A stretch of 55,777 nt of DNA from Candidatus Altimarinota bacterium (GTDB lineage: Bacteria; Patescibacteriota; Gracilibacteria; JAHISY01). Shown one piece after another: positions 1 to 7,348 of the stretch. The position numbers were made by a program, and so were the translations under genes. The stretch is from the NCBI GenBank assembly GCA_028690585.1, contig JAQVAZ010000004.1:1-55777 (forward strand), given 5' to 3'. Each line of letters opens with the position of its first letter. Position 1 is the stretch's first letter. The notes beneath the pieces were generated by a model. The model did no database searches, was not told the origin of the DNA, and saw only the letters and a program-made list of their open reading frames with translations.

Positions 1-573
1 CCCATCGGCCACTACGGCGGACGCCACGAAATCATCGGCTCCTATGTCAACGACTCGCCCCACCCCAACTGCCTCCGCAACGGCAACAAGGACGAGCTGT
101 ACATCCCCAAGGAAAAGGGCGCGCAGTTCATCTCCCTGGACGTGGATACCGAGACCGGCATGGTCGATAACGTCCGCGTGATCATGGTCCAGAACGTGGG
201 CCGGGCCCTGCACCCGAAGATCGTCGAAGGCCAGCTGCTGACCGCCCGCCACGGCGTCGAACACGCCGTGCTCGGCTGCGAGTGCGTGTCCGACAAGCGC
301 AACGGCTGGCTGCTGGTACCCAACTTCGTGGACTACAAGCCGTGCACGACCATGGACTGCTCCGTGGAGCCGTTCGTCCTGGAGATTCCGGGCGACCCGA
401 CCCATCCCTTCGGAGCCACGGCCTGCGGCGAAGGTGCCGCCTGCCCGTCCCTGGCCGCGTTCTCCAACTCCATCTACAACGCCATCGGCGTCCGGCTCAC
501 CGAGACGCCCTTCACCCCGGCCAGAATCCTCTCCGGGCTCGGCAAGATCAAATCCGGAAAAGGGGGCAAGTAA
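1..573 (+). CDS. Molybdenum hydroxylase (xanthine dehydrogenase family) large subunit, C-terminal fragment
   Basis: The frame is open from base 1 and ends at TAA 571-573, giving the last ~190 residues of a molybdopterin-binding catalytic subunit. The segment near FGATACGEGAACPS resembles the family's GxGE region, which supplies the catalytic Glu, and the following helix (AFSNSIYNAIGVRLTE) matches the usual C-terminus. These enzymes hydroxylate or reduce aromatic heterocycles and pass electrons through FeS and FAD subunits. The stop codon touches the next gene's ATG (574), so the two form an operon. GC-rich codon use differs from everything after ~1,395. The substrate (xanthine, nicotinate or benzoyl-CoA type) cannot be told from this fragment. 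Confidence 0.85.
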   Translation, partial: PIGHYGGRHEIIGSYVNDSPHPNCLRNGNKDELYIPKEKGAQFISLDVDTETGMVDNVRVIMVQNVGRALHPKIVEGQLLTARHGVEHAVLGCECVSDKRNGWLLVPNFVDYKPCTTMDCSVEPFVLEIPGDPTHPFGATACGEGAACPSLAAFSNSIYNAIGVRLTETPFTPARILSGLGKIKSGKGGK

Positions 574-1392
574 ATGAAACGGTTCAAACACCTGCAGGCC
601 GCGAGCGTCGAAGATGCCGTCGCGGCCCTGAAAGAGTACGGCTCAGCCCACGTCATCGCGGGCGGCAGCGACCTCATGGGCTGCCTCAAGGACAACCTGT
701 GGATGGAGAGCCCCGAGGCGATCATCAACCTGAAGACCATCCCCGGCCTGGACGAAATCCGGAAAGAGGACGACGGACTGCACCTGGGCGCGCTGGTCAC
801 CCTGACGCGGATCGCGGAATCCTACACGGTGCGGAGCGGCTGGCCTGGCCTGGCCGAGGCCGCCCGCAAGACCGGATCGCCCCTGCTGCGCAACATGGGC
901 ACCATCGCGGGCAACATCTGCCAGCAGAACCGCTGCTGGTACTTCCGCTATCCCGACAAGATCGGCGGACGGATCGACTGCGTGCGCAAGGGCGGCAAGC
1001 GCTGCCTGGCCGTTCCCGGCGACCACCGCTACCACTCCATCTTCGGCGCGGTGAACAAGTGCATCGCCGTGAATCCCAGCGACACGGCCCCGGCGCTGGT
1101 GGCGCTCAACGCCCAGGTGGAGACCAGCCGGCGCACCATCCCCATCGACGCGTTCTTCTCCGCCGAAAGGGGAGCCGCCTCCACCGTCCTGGAACACGAC
1201 GAGATCGTCACCGCCATCTTCGTGCCACAGCAGGAAGAGGGCGCTCGCAGCGCGTTCCGCAAGGTCGCCATGCGCAAGTCCATCGACTTCGCCCTGGTCA
1301 ACTGCGCCGTTGCCCTGGTCCTGGACGGCGGCGTGGTCAAATCCGTGCGCATCTGCCTCAACGGCGTGCACAACAACCCCTATCACAAGTAG
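574..1392 (+). CDS. FAD-binding subunit of molybdenum hydroxylase, truncated at the junction
   Basis: 272 codons, starting right after the catalytic-subunit stop. It has the FAD-binding signature IAGGSDL (residues 28-34) and RNMGTIAGNI (106-115). Between them and the C-terminal domain lies a Cys-rich insertion with C116, C121, C136, C144 and C163. In 4-hydroxybenzoyl-CoA reductase-type FAD subunits a comparable insertion binds an extra [4Fe-4S] cluster; that function is inferred here. The protein stops at HNNPYHK, where homologues usually continue for some tens of residues. The TAG stop is at the composition break, so it is probably created by the junction rather than the natural end. Confidence 0.85.
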   Translation: MKRFKHLQAASVEDAVAALKEYGSAHVIAGGSDLMGCLKDNLWMESPEAIINLKTIPGLDEIRKEDDGLHLGALVTLTRIAESYTVRSGWPGLAEAARKTGSPLLRNMGTIAGNICQQNRCWYFRYPDKIGGRIDCVRKGGKRCLAVPGDHRYHSIFGAVNKCIAVNPSDTAPALVALNAQVETSRRTIPIDAFFSAERGAASTVLEHDEIVTAIFVPQQEEGARSAFRKVAMRKSIDFALVNCAVALVLDGGVVKSVRICLNGVHNNPYHK

Positions 1393-1397
1393 CGTTG
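1390..1397. other. Composition break / probable chimeric junction
   Basis: To the left lies a GC-rich molybdenum hydroxylase operon on the plus strand; to the right lies AT-rich DNA with an AAA ATPase gene on the minus strand. Both genes lose their C-termini at the same few bases. No transposase, integrase, tRNA or inverted repeat is visible here. An assembly chimera or a recent illegitimate recombination would both look like this. Confidence 0.75.
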
Positions 1398-1962
1398 AAA
1401 GGGGAAATTGGTTCGACTCGGCTCGATCGCTCATAGTCTGGGCTTCGTCGTAGGCGAATACCACACCCTTCACGCTATGCTGTTCTAGGATTGTCCAAAC
1501 GAAAAAAAACAGCGCAATCAATTTATCACTCACTAAACCAGGCAATATGCTGTAATAATCAACAAGAAAATGGAAATTGAGTTTTTGCTGTGTAGTTTCC
1601 TCATCTCCTGTGAAGCCGATAGATTGCTTTTGTTCTAAAGGAATTGATATCTCCGAGGTAACGATTGCAATGTCTGCAATAATTCTGCGCGCCAAAGATT
1701 CCTCACTCACACTAGCAGATTCTGAAAGATCCACACTTGTCCAAAGCCATTTTTTTTCACGAGCGACAGGCTTTAGGCTTTCTAATAATACGGTTTTCCC
1801 GACTCCGCGTAACCCAGTAATAATTAAATTTTTAGTAATAACACTCTCATCTAATAGCTTGCTGAAAGCTTCTCGCTCTTTGTGTCTACCTGCGAGGTAT
1901 GGTGGTTGGTGACCTGCTCCTGGTCGATATGGATTCGCGGCTAACATAACAACATCATACAC
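1395..1962 (-). pseudogene. AAA/ORC-type ATPase, N-terminal fragment cut by the junction
   Basis: Reading leftward from a GTG at 1962 (or ATG at 1947) gives NPYRPGAGHQPPYLAGR, an N-terminal motif of a family of stand-alone AAA ATPases, then Walker A GLRGVGKT and a Walker B-like segment VVFAYDEAQ. Homology runs to SNQFPLS at about 1,395. Beyond that the open frame is only the antisense of the molybdenum hydroxylase gene, so the C-terminal half is missing. The domain suggests a nucleotide-dependent switch of unknown target. Its AT-rich composition is lower in GC than the genes after 2,700, so it could itself be acquired DNA. Confidence 0.7.
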
Positions 1963-2043
1963 GATATTGTTAATTACAAAAATTGCTATTTTAAAGACGC
2001 ATTCGGTTGATCATTTATTTTTTTAATGGATATACCGACTTGC

Positions 2044-2239
2044 TTGTCGGCAGGTCGGGGTTCGAAGCTAGCTGCTAGTTTTTGGAAAAGTAAAATTTTA
2101 ACTCGCTCATCGTTTCACTCTTCGCTACCACGCGCGTGGAAACCTTTTTTCTAAAATCGGATTTGAGCTCTTGCCGGTTTCTCACCAGCCACCTCACCAA
2201 AATCAAAACCCCCTCGCTTCGCGAGGAGAACTTGATTTT
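2044..2239 (-). repeat. tmRNA-downstream copy of the three-copy RNA-3'-end element
   Basis: This ~196 bp stretch follows the tmRNA 3' end on the minus strand. Reading along that strand it contains a terminator, a run that aligns with the element after tRNA-Ser (AAGGTTTCCA, then AGTGAAACGA, then TTTTACTTT), a hairpin CCAC-GCGC-GTGG at 2139-2128, and AGCTAGC followed by TTCGAACCCCG at 2066-2056. That last string repeats 11 bases of the tmRNA T-arm; after it the match to the tmRNA 3' end decays. It is the most diverged of the three copies (see 24286 and 24821). Confidence 0.6.
2199..2239 (-). terminator. Terminator of ssrA
   Basis: On the minus strand, stem CCTCGC-GAA-GCGAGG is enclosed by the complementary outer arms AAAATCA and TGATTTT, with a T-rich 3' side. 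It lies immediately after the tmRNA CCA end. Confidence 0.75.
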
Positions 2240-2666
2240 TGGTGGAGATGCCGGGGTTCGAACCCGGATACAAAGAGTCGGTGCAGGCCGTTTACAATCG
2301 TATTTAGCTTTGAGATTTTCGAGTGTGGAGATAGAAAGCGAAAGAAAAAAATCCAAACCTTAACCCTAAATTTCACAAACTCCGCGGGTGAAAAGTTTGC
2401 TAACTCATATTGTGAAGCGGATTTGAATCGCCATGAGTAGGTAATTCAAGCGCTACGGCGAGCCGAGGCTCAAGCCGATTTACGCAGCGTAAGCGTAATC
2501 AAAAACAGGTTTTGATTTTGCGATACTGCGGAGACTGCGCTGAGCGCGAGTCAAAAAAGAATCTGTTTTTGCAGATAGTTTTGCTGCTGGATATGACGAG
2601 AAACAGCATCTCGTGATTGCGGTGATTGCATCCGATAGGCCTCTCTGGCGAAACCAATACATCCCC
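2240..2666 (-). ncRNA. ssrA: tmRNA (transfer-messenger RNA)
   Basis: Read on the minus strand, the 5' end GGGGATGTATTGGTTTCG is typical of tmRNA. GGGGATG at 2666-2660 pairs with CATCTCC near the 3' end, followed by an encoded ACCA, and the T-arm is TCCGGGTTCGAACCCCGG. The tag frame ends DYAYAA-TAA (stop at 2482-2480). The resume codon is probably one of the GCA triplets at 2587 or 2584, giving a tag of 34-35 residues. tmRNA rescues ribosomes stalled on broken messages and marks the product for proteolysis. The long tag and the YAYAA end (more commonly YALAA) are noteworthy. The total of ~427 nt is slightly long. Confidence 0.95.
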
Positions 2667-2699
2667 ATATGAGTGCCTGCTTTCAAAGGGCAGAGTTGT

Positions 2700-2728
2700 A
2701 ATTTAACATTTTCCTGCGTTTTTTTCAA
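2700..2728 (-). promoter_or_regulatory. Promoter of ssrA
   Basis: Minus strand: -35 TTGAAA (2728-2723), a 17-nt spacer and -10 TAAATT (2705-2700) preceded by TGT. It predicts a pre-tmRNA with a 5' leader of about 28 nt. Confidence 0.7.
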
Positions 2729-2758
2729 GGAAGCCTTTTACCACTTTATAGCTGAGGC

Positions 2759-2788
2759 TTGTCTCCTTGCCTATTTTTCTACTAGAAT
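2759..2788 (+). promoter_or_regulatory. Candidate promoter of hppA
   Basis: -35 TTGTCT (2759-2764), an 18-nt spacer and -10 TAGAAT (2783-2788), with the start codon ~46 nt further on. The leader just before the ATG is C-rich (CCTAACCCCC) and has no Shine-Dalgarno. Confidence 0.5.
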
Positions 2789-2834
2789 CCTGCTAATAAA
2801 TTTACCCTTTTTCATTTTTCCTAACCCCCTTACC

Positions 2835-4913
2835 ATGGATGCGTTTATCCAGCTTCTCCCTGCCAATGTAGTTATCCTCGCGATTGGCTCAGCAGTCTTT
2901 GCGTTACTCTACGCAACTTTCACGATTTTCCGTGTGATGCGTAAATCCGCTGGCGATAAGAAAATGCAGGAAATTGCTTCCTATATCCAAGAAGGCGCCG
3001 CGGCTTACCTCAATCGCCAATATTCCATCATCGCGATTTTCGCAGTTTTGATTTTCTTGGCTCTCGCTTTCTTCCTTCCAGTGAATGGTTGGTTGATGGC
3101 TGTCGGCTTCATGGCTGGCGCGATTCTTTCCGCTGCTGCTGGTTACATTGGTATGAGTGTGAGTGTCAGAGCAAATGTGCGCACTACTGAAGCTGCTAAG
3201 AAAGGCTTGAAAGAAGCGCTGAATGTTGCTTTCTCGGGAGGTAGTATCACTGGTTTCTTCGTAGCAGGTTTGGCGCTGGGTGGTGTAGCGACTTTCTATT
3301 GGTATCTCACAGCAATTGTTGGTTTACCGATTGGTGAAGCCACTCAAACTCTCGTTGGTTTCGGATTCGGAGCTTCTCTCATCTCTCTCTTCGCGAGAGT
3401 GGGTGGTGGTATCTTCACCAAGGCTGCGGATGTTGGCGCGGATTTAGTGGGTAAAGTAGAAGCAGGAATTCCAGAAGATGATCCACGCAATCCTGCTACG
3501 ATTGCTGATAACGTAGGTGACAATGTAGGAGATTGCGCTGGTATGGGTGCCGATCTTTTCGAAACTTACGCGGTGACTACTATCGCTGCGATGATTCTCG
3601 CTGCTATTTCTCTCGGAGGAGAAGGCGGTCTTACAGAAAATCATGTCTTACTTCCACTCGCAGTTGGTGCTGCTTCGATCTTCGCAACTGTGATTGGCAC
3701 TTTCTTCGTGAGATTGGGCAAGAAAGAAAAGATTATGCGCGCGCTATATCAAGGCACTTTTGTGACTGCGATTCTCGCCGCGGTGGCTTTTTACTTCCTC
3801 AACTCTTGGTTGACTGCAGATATCAATCTTTTCTACGCTGGCTTGGTTGGTTACGGCATCACCGTTTTCATGATGGCAATTACTGAGTATTACACTTCCA
3901 CTGCTTTCTCTCCTGTGAGAGGAATCGCAAAAGCTTCCCAAACTGGCGCTGGCACAAATCTTATCGAAGGTCTCGCAGTAGGATTGAAATCTACTCTTTA
4001 TCCAACTCTCACAATCGTTGCGGGAATCATCGCTGCTTATTACTTCGGTGGTTTATACGGAATCGCAATCGCAGCAGTAACGATGCTTTCTACTACTGGC
4101 ATGATTATTGCGATGGATAGTTACGGTCCAATCACTGACAACGCTGGTGGTATCGCAGAGATGACTGGCCAACCAGAAAAAGTGCGTAAAAATACTGATG
4201 CGCTTGATGCAGTGGGCAACACAACCAAAGCAGTTACCAAAGGTTACGCAGTGGGTAGCGCGGCGCTGGGAGCTTTGGTGCTTTTCCAAGCTTACGGAGA
4301 TACACTTTTCGCGAATAATCCTACTGGTGTTTTTGACTTCTCTCTCAGCAATCCAGCAGTGTTAGTTGGTTTATTCATCGGAGCCTTACTCCCATTTGTT
4401 TTCTCTGCTTACTGTATGCAAGCGGTGGGCCGCGCGGGTTACGCAGTGGTAAATGAAGTGCGCCGCCAATTCCGTGAAATCAAAGGCATCATGCAAGGCA
4501 CCGCGAAACCAGAATATGCCAAGTGTGTAGACATCGTTACCAAAGCTGCGCTGAAAGAAATGATTATGCCAGCAGCGATTGCGGTTATTTCTCCAATCCT
4601 CGTTGGTTTCATTCTCGGGCCAGTAGCCCTCGCAGGTTTACTCATCGGTGTGATTGTCTCTGGATTACTCGTGGCACTCATGATGGCGAATGGTGGTGGC
4701 GCTTGGGATAATGCGAAGAAATATATTGAAGATGGTAACTACGGAGGCAAGGGTAGCGAAGCGCATAAAGCGGCAGTGGTGGGTGATACGGTAGGAGACC
4801 CTTACAAAGATACAGCTGGCCCAGCCATCAACGCGCTGATCAAAGTTATCAATACCATCGCTTTGATTCTCGCTTCTGTTTTGGCTACTACTGGAGGCTG
4901 GATTCACTTCTAA
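2835..4913 (+). CDS. hppA: Membrane-bound proton-translocating pyrophosphatase
   Basis: 692 aa starting at ATG 2835; an upstream in-frame GTG would add unrelated residues before the first membrane helix. This multi-helix pump hydrolyses cytoplasmic pyrophosphate and exports ions. The active-site string [19 protein letters not shown] and the following [15 protein letters not shown] are intact, and the C-terminal motif [17 protein letters not shown] is present. The sequence [10 protein letters not shown] has Lys at the position known to separate potassium-independent (Lys) from potassium-dependent (Ala) enzymes, so a potassium-independent proton pump is inferred. For an organism with a small metabolism it would recover energy from biosynthetic pyrophosphate. 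It is transcribed alone between a promoter and a terminator. Confidence 0.97.
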   Translation: MDAFIQLLPANVVILAIGSAVFALLYATFTIFRVMRKSAGDKKMQEIASYIQEGAAAYLNRQYSIIAIFAVLIFLALAFFLPVNGWLMAVGFMAGAILSAAAGYIGMSVSVRANVRTTEAAKKGLKEALNVAFSGGSITGFFVAGLALGGVATFYWYLTAIVGLPIGEATQTLVGFGFGASLISLFARVGGGIFTKAADVGADLVGKVEAGIPEDDPRNPATIADNVGDNVGDCAGMGADLFETYAVTTIAAMILAAISLGGEGGLTENHVLLPLAVGAASIFATVIGTFFVRLGKKEKIMRALYQGTFVTAILAAVAFYFLNSWLTADINLFYAGLVGYGITVFMMAITEYYTSTAFSPVRGIAKASQTGAGTNLIEGLAVGLKSTLYPTLTIVAGIIAAYYFGGLYGIAIAAVTMLSTTGMIIAMDSYGPITDNAGGIAEMTGQPEKVRKNTDALDAVGNTTKAVTKGYAVGSAALGALVLFQAYGDTLFANNPTGVFDFSLSNPAVLVGLFIGALLPFVFSAYCMQAVGRAGYAVVNEVRRQFREIKGIMQGTAKPEYAKCVDIVTKAALKEMIMPAAIAVISPILVGFILGPVALAGLLIGVIVSGLLVALMMANGGGAWDNAKKYIEDGNYGGKGSEAHKAAVVGDTVGDPYKDTAGPAINALIKVINTIALILASVLATTGGWIHF

Positions 4914-4946
4914 TAGTTGGTAGATTCTCGAAATTCTAAATTTTAA

Positions 4947-4982
4947 AATTAGCCTCTAGGCGACTAGGGGTTAATTTTTTTA
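4947..4982 (+). terminator. Terminator of hppA
   Basis: 13-bp stem AATTAGCCTCTAG / CTAGGGGTTAATT around a GCGA loop (4960-4963), followed by a T run. Confidence 0.85.
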
Positions 4983-5071
4983 TCGCTAAAATTTTTAATT
5001 CCAAACTTCTTTAAACTGGATTTTCTCTCGCAGATTGCTGACTGTAAATCCCGAAGGTAAGCCTTCGGCTC

Positions 5072-5101
5072 TTGAAACTGCCAACGGCGTTTTGTTATAA
5101 T
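5072..5101 (+). promoter_or_regulatory. Promoter of the metZ leader
   Basis: -35 TTGAAA (5072-5077), an 18-nt spacer and extended -10 TGTTATAAT (5093-5101). The start point would be near 5108, giving a ~155-nt leader before metZ. That is exceptionally long for this genome. Confidence 0.8.
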
Positions 5102-5123
5102 TCCTGCAGTGAAATACCTCTCC

Positions 5124-5236
5124 ACCAACTCCCGAATGATGCAAATGATGATGCTTCTTTCCCGAGGGTTGGTATTTGGTAGGTAAAAAATAATTCACTC
5201 ACCAAAGATACATCACCCTCGGAAGAGGGTGTTTTT
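5124..5236 (+). promoter_or_regulatory. Candidate translation-coupled attenuator of metZ
   Basis: Four segments form mutually exclusive pairs. Segment 1 ACCAACTCCCG (5124-5134) pairs with segment 2 CGAGGGTTGGT (5163-5173), with one mismatch. Segment 2 CGAGGGT (5163-5169) also pairs perfectly with segment 3 ACCCTCG (5215-5221). Segment 3 CACCCTC (5214-5220) pairs with segment 4 GAGGGTG (5225-5231) around GGAA, followed by TTTTT (5232-5236), an intrinsic terminator. A Met-rich leader ORF starts 1 nt after segment 1 and ends after segment 2. Ribosomes stalled at the Met codons would cover segment 1, free segment 2 to trap segment 3 and prevent termination. This is the trp-type logic applied to methionine. 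Confidence 0.75.
5136..5186 (+). CDS. Methionine-rich leader peptide of metZ
   Basis: A 16-codon ORF, MMQMMMLLSRGLVFGR, with Met at five of its first six codons and a TAA at 5184-5186. It has no Shine-Dalgarno, like most genes here. It is too short to be a functional protein, and its position between attenuator segments 1 and 2 argues that it senses charged Met-tRNA. Chance clustering of ATG triplets is the alternative, but the pairing scheme around it fits the sensing role exactly. Confidence 0.75.
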   Translation: MMQMMMLLSRGLVFGR

Positions 5237-5264
5237 AATTTTAATTTTCCTAACTTTTACTTCT

Positions 5265-6461
5265 ATGCAAACTTCTCAAAAATATACCGAAGCAAAACTC
5301 CAAAATGGTTTCGCCACCAAAGCGATTCGCAGTGGCTATATCCCAGGCCCAGAACTTTCACACTCCGAGCCGATTTTCCTCACCTCTGCATATCACTACG
5401 AAAACGCTGATTATGCAGCTGAGCTGTATAGAGGAGAGATTCCTGGGAATGTTTACACACGCATCCAAAATCCCACCACCGATATTTTTGAGAAGCGCAT
5501 TGCTTCTCTCGAGGGTGCGGAAGCGGGGTTGGCAACCTCTTCTGGCATGAGTGCGATTTCGCTTACACTTCTGCATCTACTTTCTGCTGGAGACCACATC
5601 GTAGCTGCGCAAGAAGTATATGGAGGCAGTAATCAGTTACTGCGTGTGAGTTTGCCGAAGTTTGGGATCACTACTACTTTTGTAAAAGGTGAAAATCTTT
5701 CTGAGTGGGAAGCCGCGATTACTCCGGCCACCAAAATTATTTTTTTCGAAACTCCCACCAACCCAACTCTCACTCTCGTAGATATCCGCAAGGTGTGTGA
5801 GATTGCAAAAGCGAAAGGCATTCTCACGATTGTAGATAACACGATTGCTGCAGCAGCTTTGCAGAATCCGATTGCGCTCGGAGTCGATATTGTAATTCAT
5901 TCCGCGACAAAATATATCGATGGCCAAGGCCGCGCGATTGGTGGAGTGATTTGCGGCAAGAGTGAAATCATCAATCAGATTCGCGCCATCAGTCTGCGCA
6001 ATTTTGGTAGCTGCCTTTCACCTTTCGATGCGTGGATTTTTCTCAAGGGTTTGGAAACTTTGGAGTTACGCATGGAAAAACATTCCGCCAACGCCTTGGC
6101 GATTGCAGAATTTCTCTCCACTTATCCTAGGGTGAAAAAAGTAAATTATCCTTTCCTGTCTTCGCATCCGCAATACGAGTTAGCAAAATCTCAGCAAAAA
6201 GCAGGCAGCGGTTTACTTTCTTTCGAGGTAGAGAATCTTGCCACGGGAAGAAACCTGATTGATAGCGTGAAGCTGATTTCACTCGTGGGAAATCTCGGCG
6301 ATACCAAAACCATTATCGGCCACCCGGCTTCTACTTCGCATCAGCAACTTTCTGTCGCGGATGCAGCGGCTTCGGGCATCACTCCAGGCCTCATTCGATT
6401 ATCCGTAGGTTTGGAATCGGTGGAGGATTTGATTGCAGACCTCACTCAGGCTTTGGGGTAA
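5265..6461 (+). CDS. metZ: O-succinylhomoserine sulfhydrylase-type Cys/Met metabolism PLP enzyme
   Basis: 398 aa starting at ATG 5265, just after the attenuator. A fold-type I PLP enzyme of the Cys/Met family: NVYTRIQNPT (Y64, R66 bind phosphate of the neighbouring PLP), D191 for the pyridine nitrogen, and the Schiff-base lysine K216 in HSATKYIDGQGR. The GQGR continuation is characteristic of MetZ, which makes homocysteine directly from O-succinylhomoserine and sulfide. Cystathionine gamma-synthase or gamma-lyase remains possible. No other met gene is nearby. The Met-codon attenuator supports a role in methionine synthesis. Confidence 0.85.
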   Translation: MQTSQKYTEAKLQNGFATKAIRSGYIPGPELSHSEPIFLTSAYHYENADYAAELYRGEIPGNVYTRIQNPTTDIFEKRIASLEGAEAGLATSSGMSAISLTLLHLLSAGDHIVAAQEVYGGSNQLLRVSLPKFGITTTFVKGENLSEWEAAITPATKIIFFETPTNPTLTLVDIRKVCEIAKAKGILTIVDNTIAAAALQNPIALGVDIVIHSATKYIDGQGRAIGGVICGKSEIINQIRAISLRNFGSCLSPFDAWIFLKGLETLELRMEKHSANALAIAEFLSTYPRVKKVNYPFLSSHPQYELAKSQQKAGSGLLSFEVENLATGRNLIDSVKLISLVGNLGDTKTIIGHPASTSHQQLSVADAAASGITPGLIRLSVGLESVEDLIADLTQALG

Positions 6462-6472
6462 AGCTGTAAACT

Positions 6473-6481
6473 TGTTATAAT
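6473..6481 (+). promoter_or_regulatory. Extended -10 of the PHP phosphatase gene
   Basis: TGTTATAAT ends 22 nt before the ATG at 6504. No convincing -35 and no Shine-Dalgarno. Confidence 0.6.
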
Positions 6482-6503
6482 TCCGCACTCCAATTTTAAT
6501 TCA

Positions 6504-7343
6504 ATGAAGAAGTTTGATTTCCATACTCACACTACTTATTCTCACGGAGATGATTCTCCAGAGAAGATGATTGCAACAGCGCAGAAAGAGGGAATTGCTA
6601 CGCTTGGAATTTCCGAGCATTTGCCGCGCTTAACAAATTTTCGTTATAGCGGAGAAAACGGAAAGATTCGAGGACTCTCAACTTGGGGTGAGTATTTGAT
6701 GAAGATGAGAAAGTTGCGTGATGATTCTCGTAACCAACAAACTAAAGTTTTATTGGGTTGTGAAGTAGATTGGGTAGGAGAAACGCATGTGAGTTATTAT
6801 CAAGAGCAACTACGCGAAGGAGAGTTTGATTACACGATTGGCTCGGTGCATTTTATCGGAGAGATCGGTTTTGATTACGAAGCTGATTGGGAAAAGCTTG
6901 TAGAGAAATTTGGTAAAGATAATATTATTGGAGTCTATGAAGCTTACTTTGCTGAATACGTGAAGATGGTGGAATCTGGTTTATTTGATATTGCAGGCCA
7001 CCTTGATTTGATAAAAATATTTAGAGATAAAAATCCACTGCCAGCTGGTGTGGATATTTTGAAGCTAGCAGATAAGGCTTTGATAGCTTTGAAAAAAGCT
7101 GGAATGGTGATGGAGATAAATACAGCAGGATTTGCAAAAGGTTTGGGTGAGTTTTATCCGAGTGAAGATATTCTCCGCAAGGCTTGCGAGATGGGAATTC
7201 CAATTACATTTGGTTCAGATGCGCATTCTGTGAAAAGAGTGGGAGATAAATTTGAGGAAGCGATGGATTTAGCGAAGAAAGTTGGTTACACAGAAATCAC
7301 AGTGTTTAGAGAAGGAGGGAAAAGAGAAAGTGTTAAAATCTGA
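6504..7343 (+). CDS. PHP-domain phosphoesterase, histidinol-phosphatase family
   Basis: 279 aa. Metal-binding motifs of the PHP fold are present: FHTH (H7, H9), the ISEH motif around residues 37-40, GSVHF, GHLDLIK and the C-terminal GSDAH. The full-length resemblance is to HisK-type histidinol-phosphatases, which dephosphorylate L-histidinol phosphate. No other his gene is in the window, so another phosphomonoester substrate is possible. The last codons (GTT AAA ATC TGA) also form the -10 box of the next gene. Confidence 0.8.
   Translation: MKKFDFHTHTTYSHGDDSPEKMIATAQKEGIATLGISEHLPRLTNFRYSGENGKIRGLSTWGEYLMKMRKLRDDSRNQQTKVLLGCEVDWVGETHVSYYQEQLREGEFDYTIGSVHFIGEIGFDYEADWEKLVEKFGKDNIIGVYEAYFAEYVKMVESGLFDIAGHLDLIKIFRDKNPLPAGVDILKLADKALIALKKAGMVMEINTAGFAKGLGEFYPSEDILRKACEMGIPITFGSDAHSVKRVGDKFEEAMDLAKKVGYTEITVFREGGKRESVKI
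7331..7339 (+). promoter_or_regulatory. Extended -10 of ribE, inside the upstream gene's last codons
   Basis: TGTTAAAAT overlaps the Val-Lys-Ile codons of the preceding gene and ends 9 nt before ATG 7349, predicting a leader of 0-3 nt. Confidence 0.65.
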
Positions 7344-7348
7344 TTCCA

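Noticed and set aside
282-1436. 384-codon plus-strand frame overlapping the molybdenum hydroxylase genes
   Set aside because: Arg/Pro/Gly-rich shadow of two well-supported genes in another frame.
643-1962. A 439-codon open frame on the minus strand read as one ATPase fusion
   Set aside because: Only the part from 1962 to ~1,395 is a real protein; the rest is antisense to the molybdenum hydroxylase gene in GC-rich DNA, where stops are rare.
2311-2346. Shared repeat between the tmRNA interior and 24879-24905 (TTCGAGTGTG...)
   Set aside because: About twenty matching bases with gaps and in opposite transcript orientation; could be chance and is not needed to define the three-copy element.
2136-2440. 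Short plus-strand ORFs across the tmRNA
   Set aside because: They lie antisense to the structured tmRNA and have no recognisable protein features.
2480-2728. 82-codon minus-strand ORF as a protein gene
   Set aside because: It is the tmRNA tag frame extended upstream through the tRNA-like 5' domain; only the last ~34 codons are translated.
5102-5264. SAM riboswitch or T-box ahead of metZ
   Set aside because: I see neither a T-box motif nor a SAM-I type core; the Met-codon ORF and alternative pairings explain the leader better.
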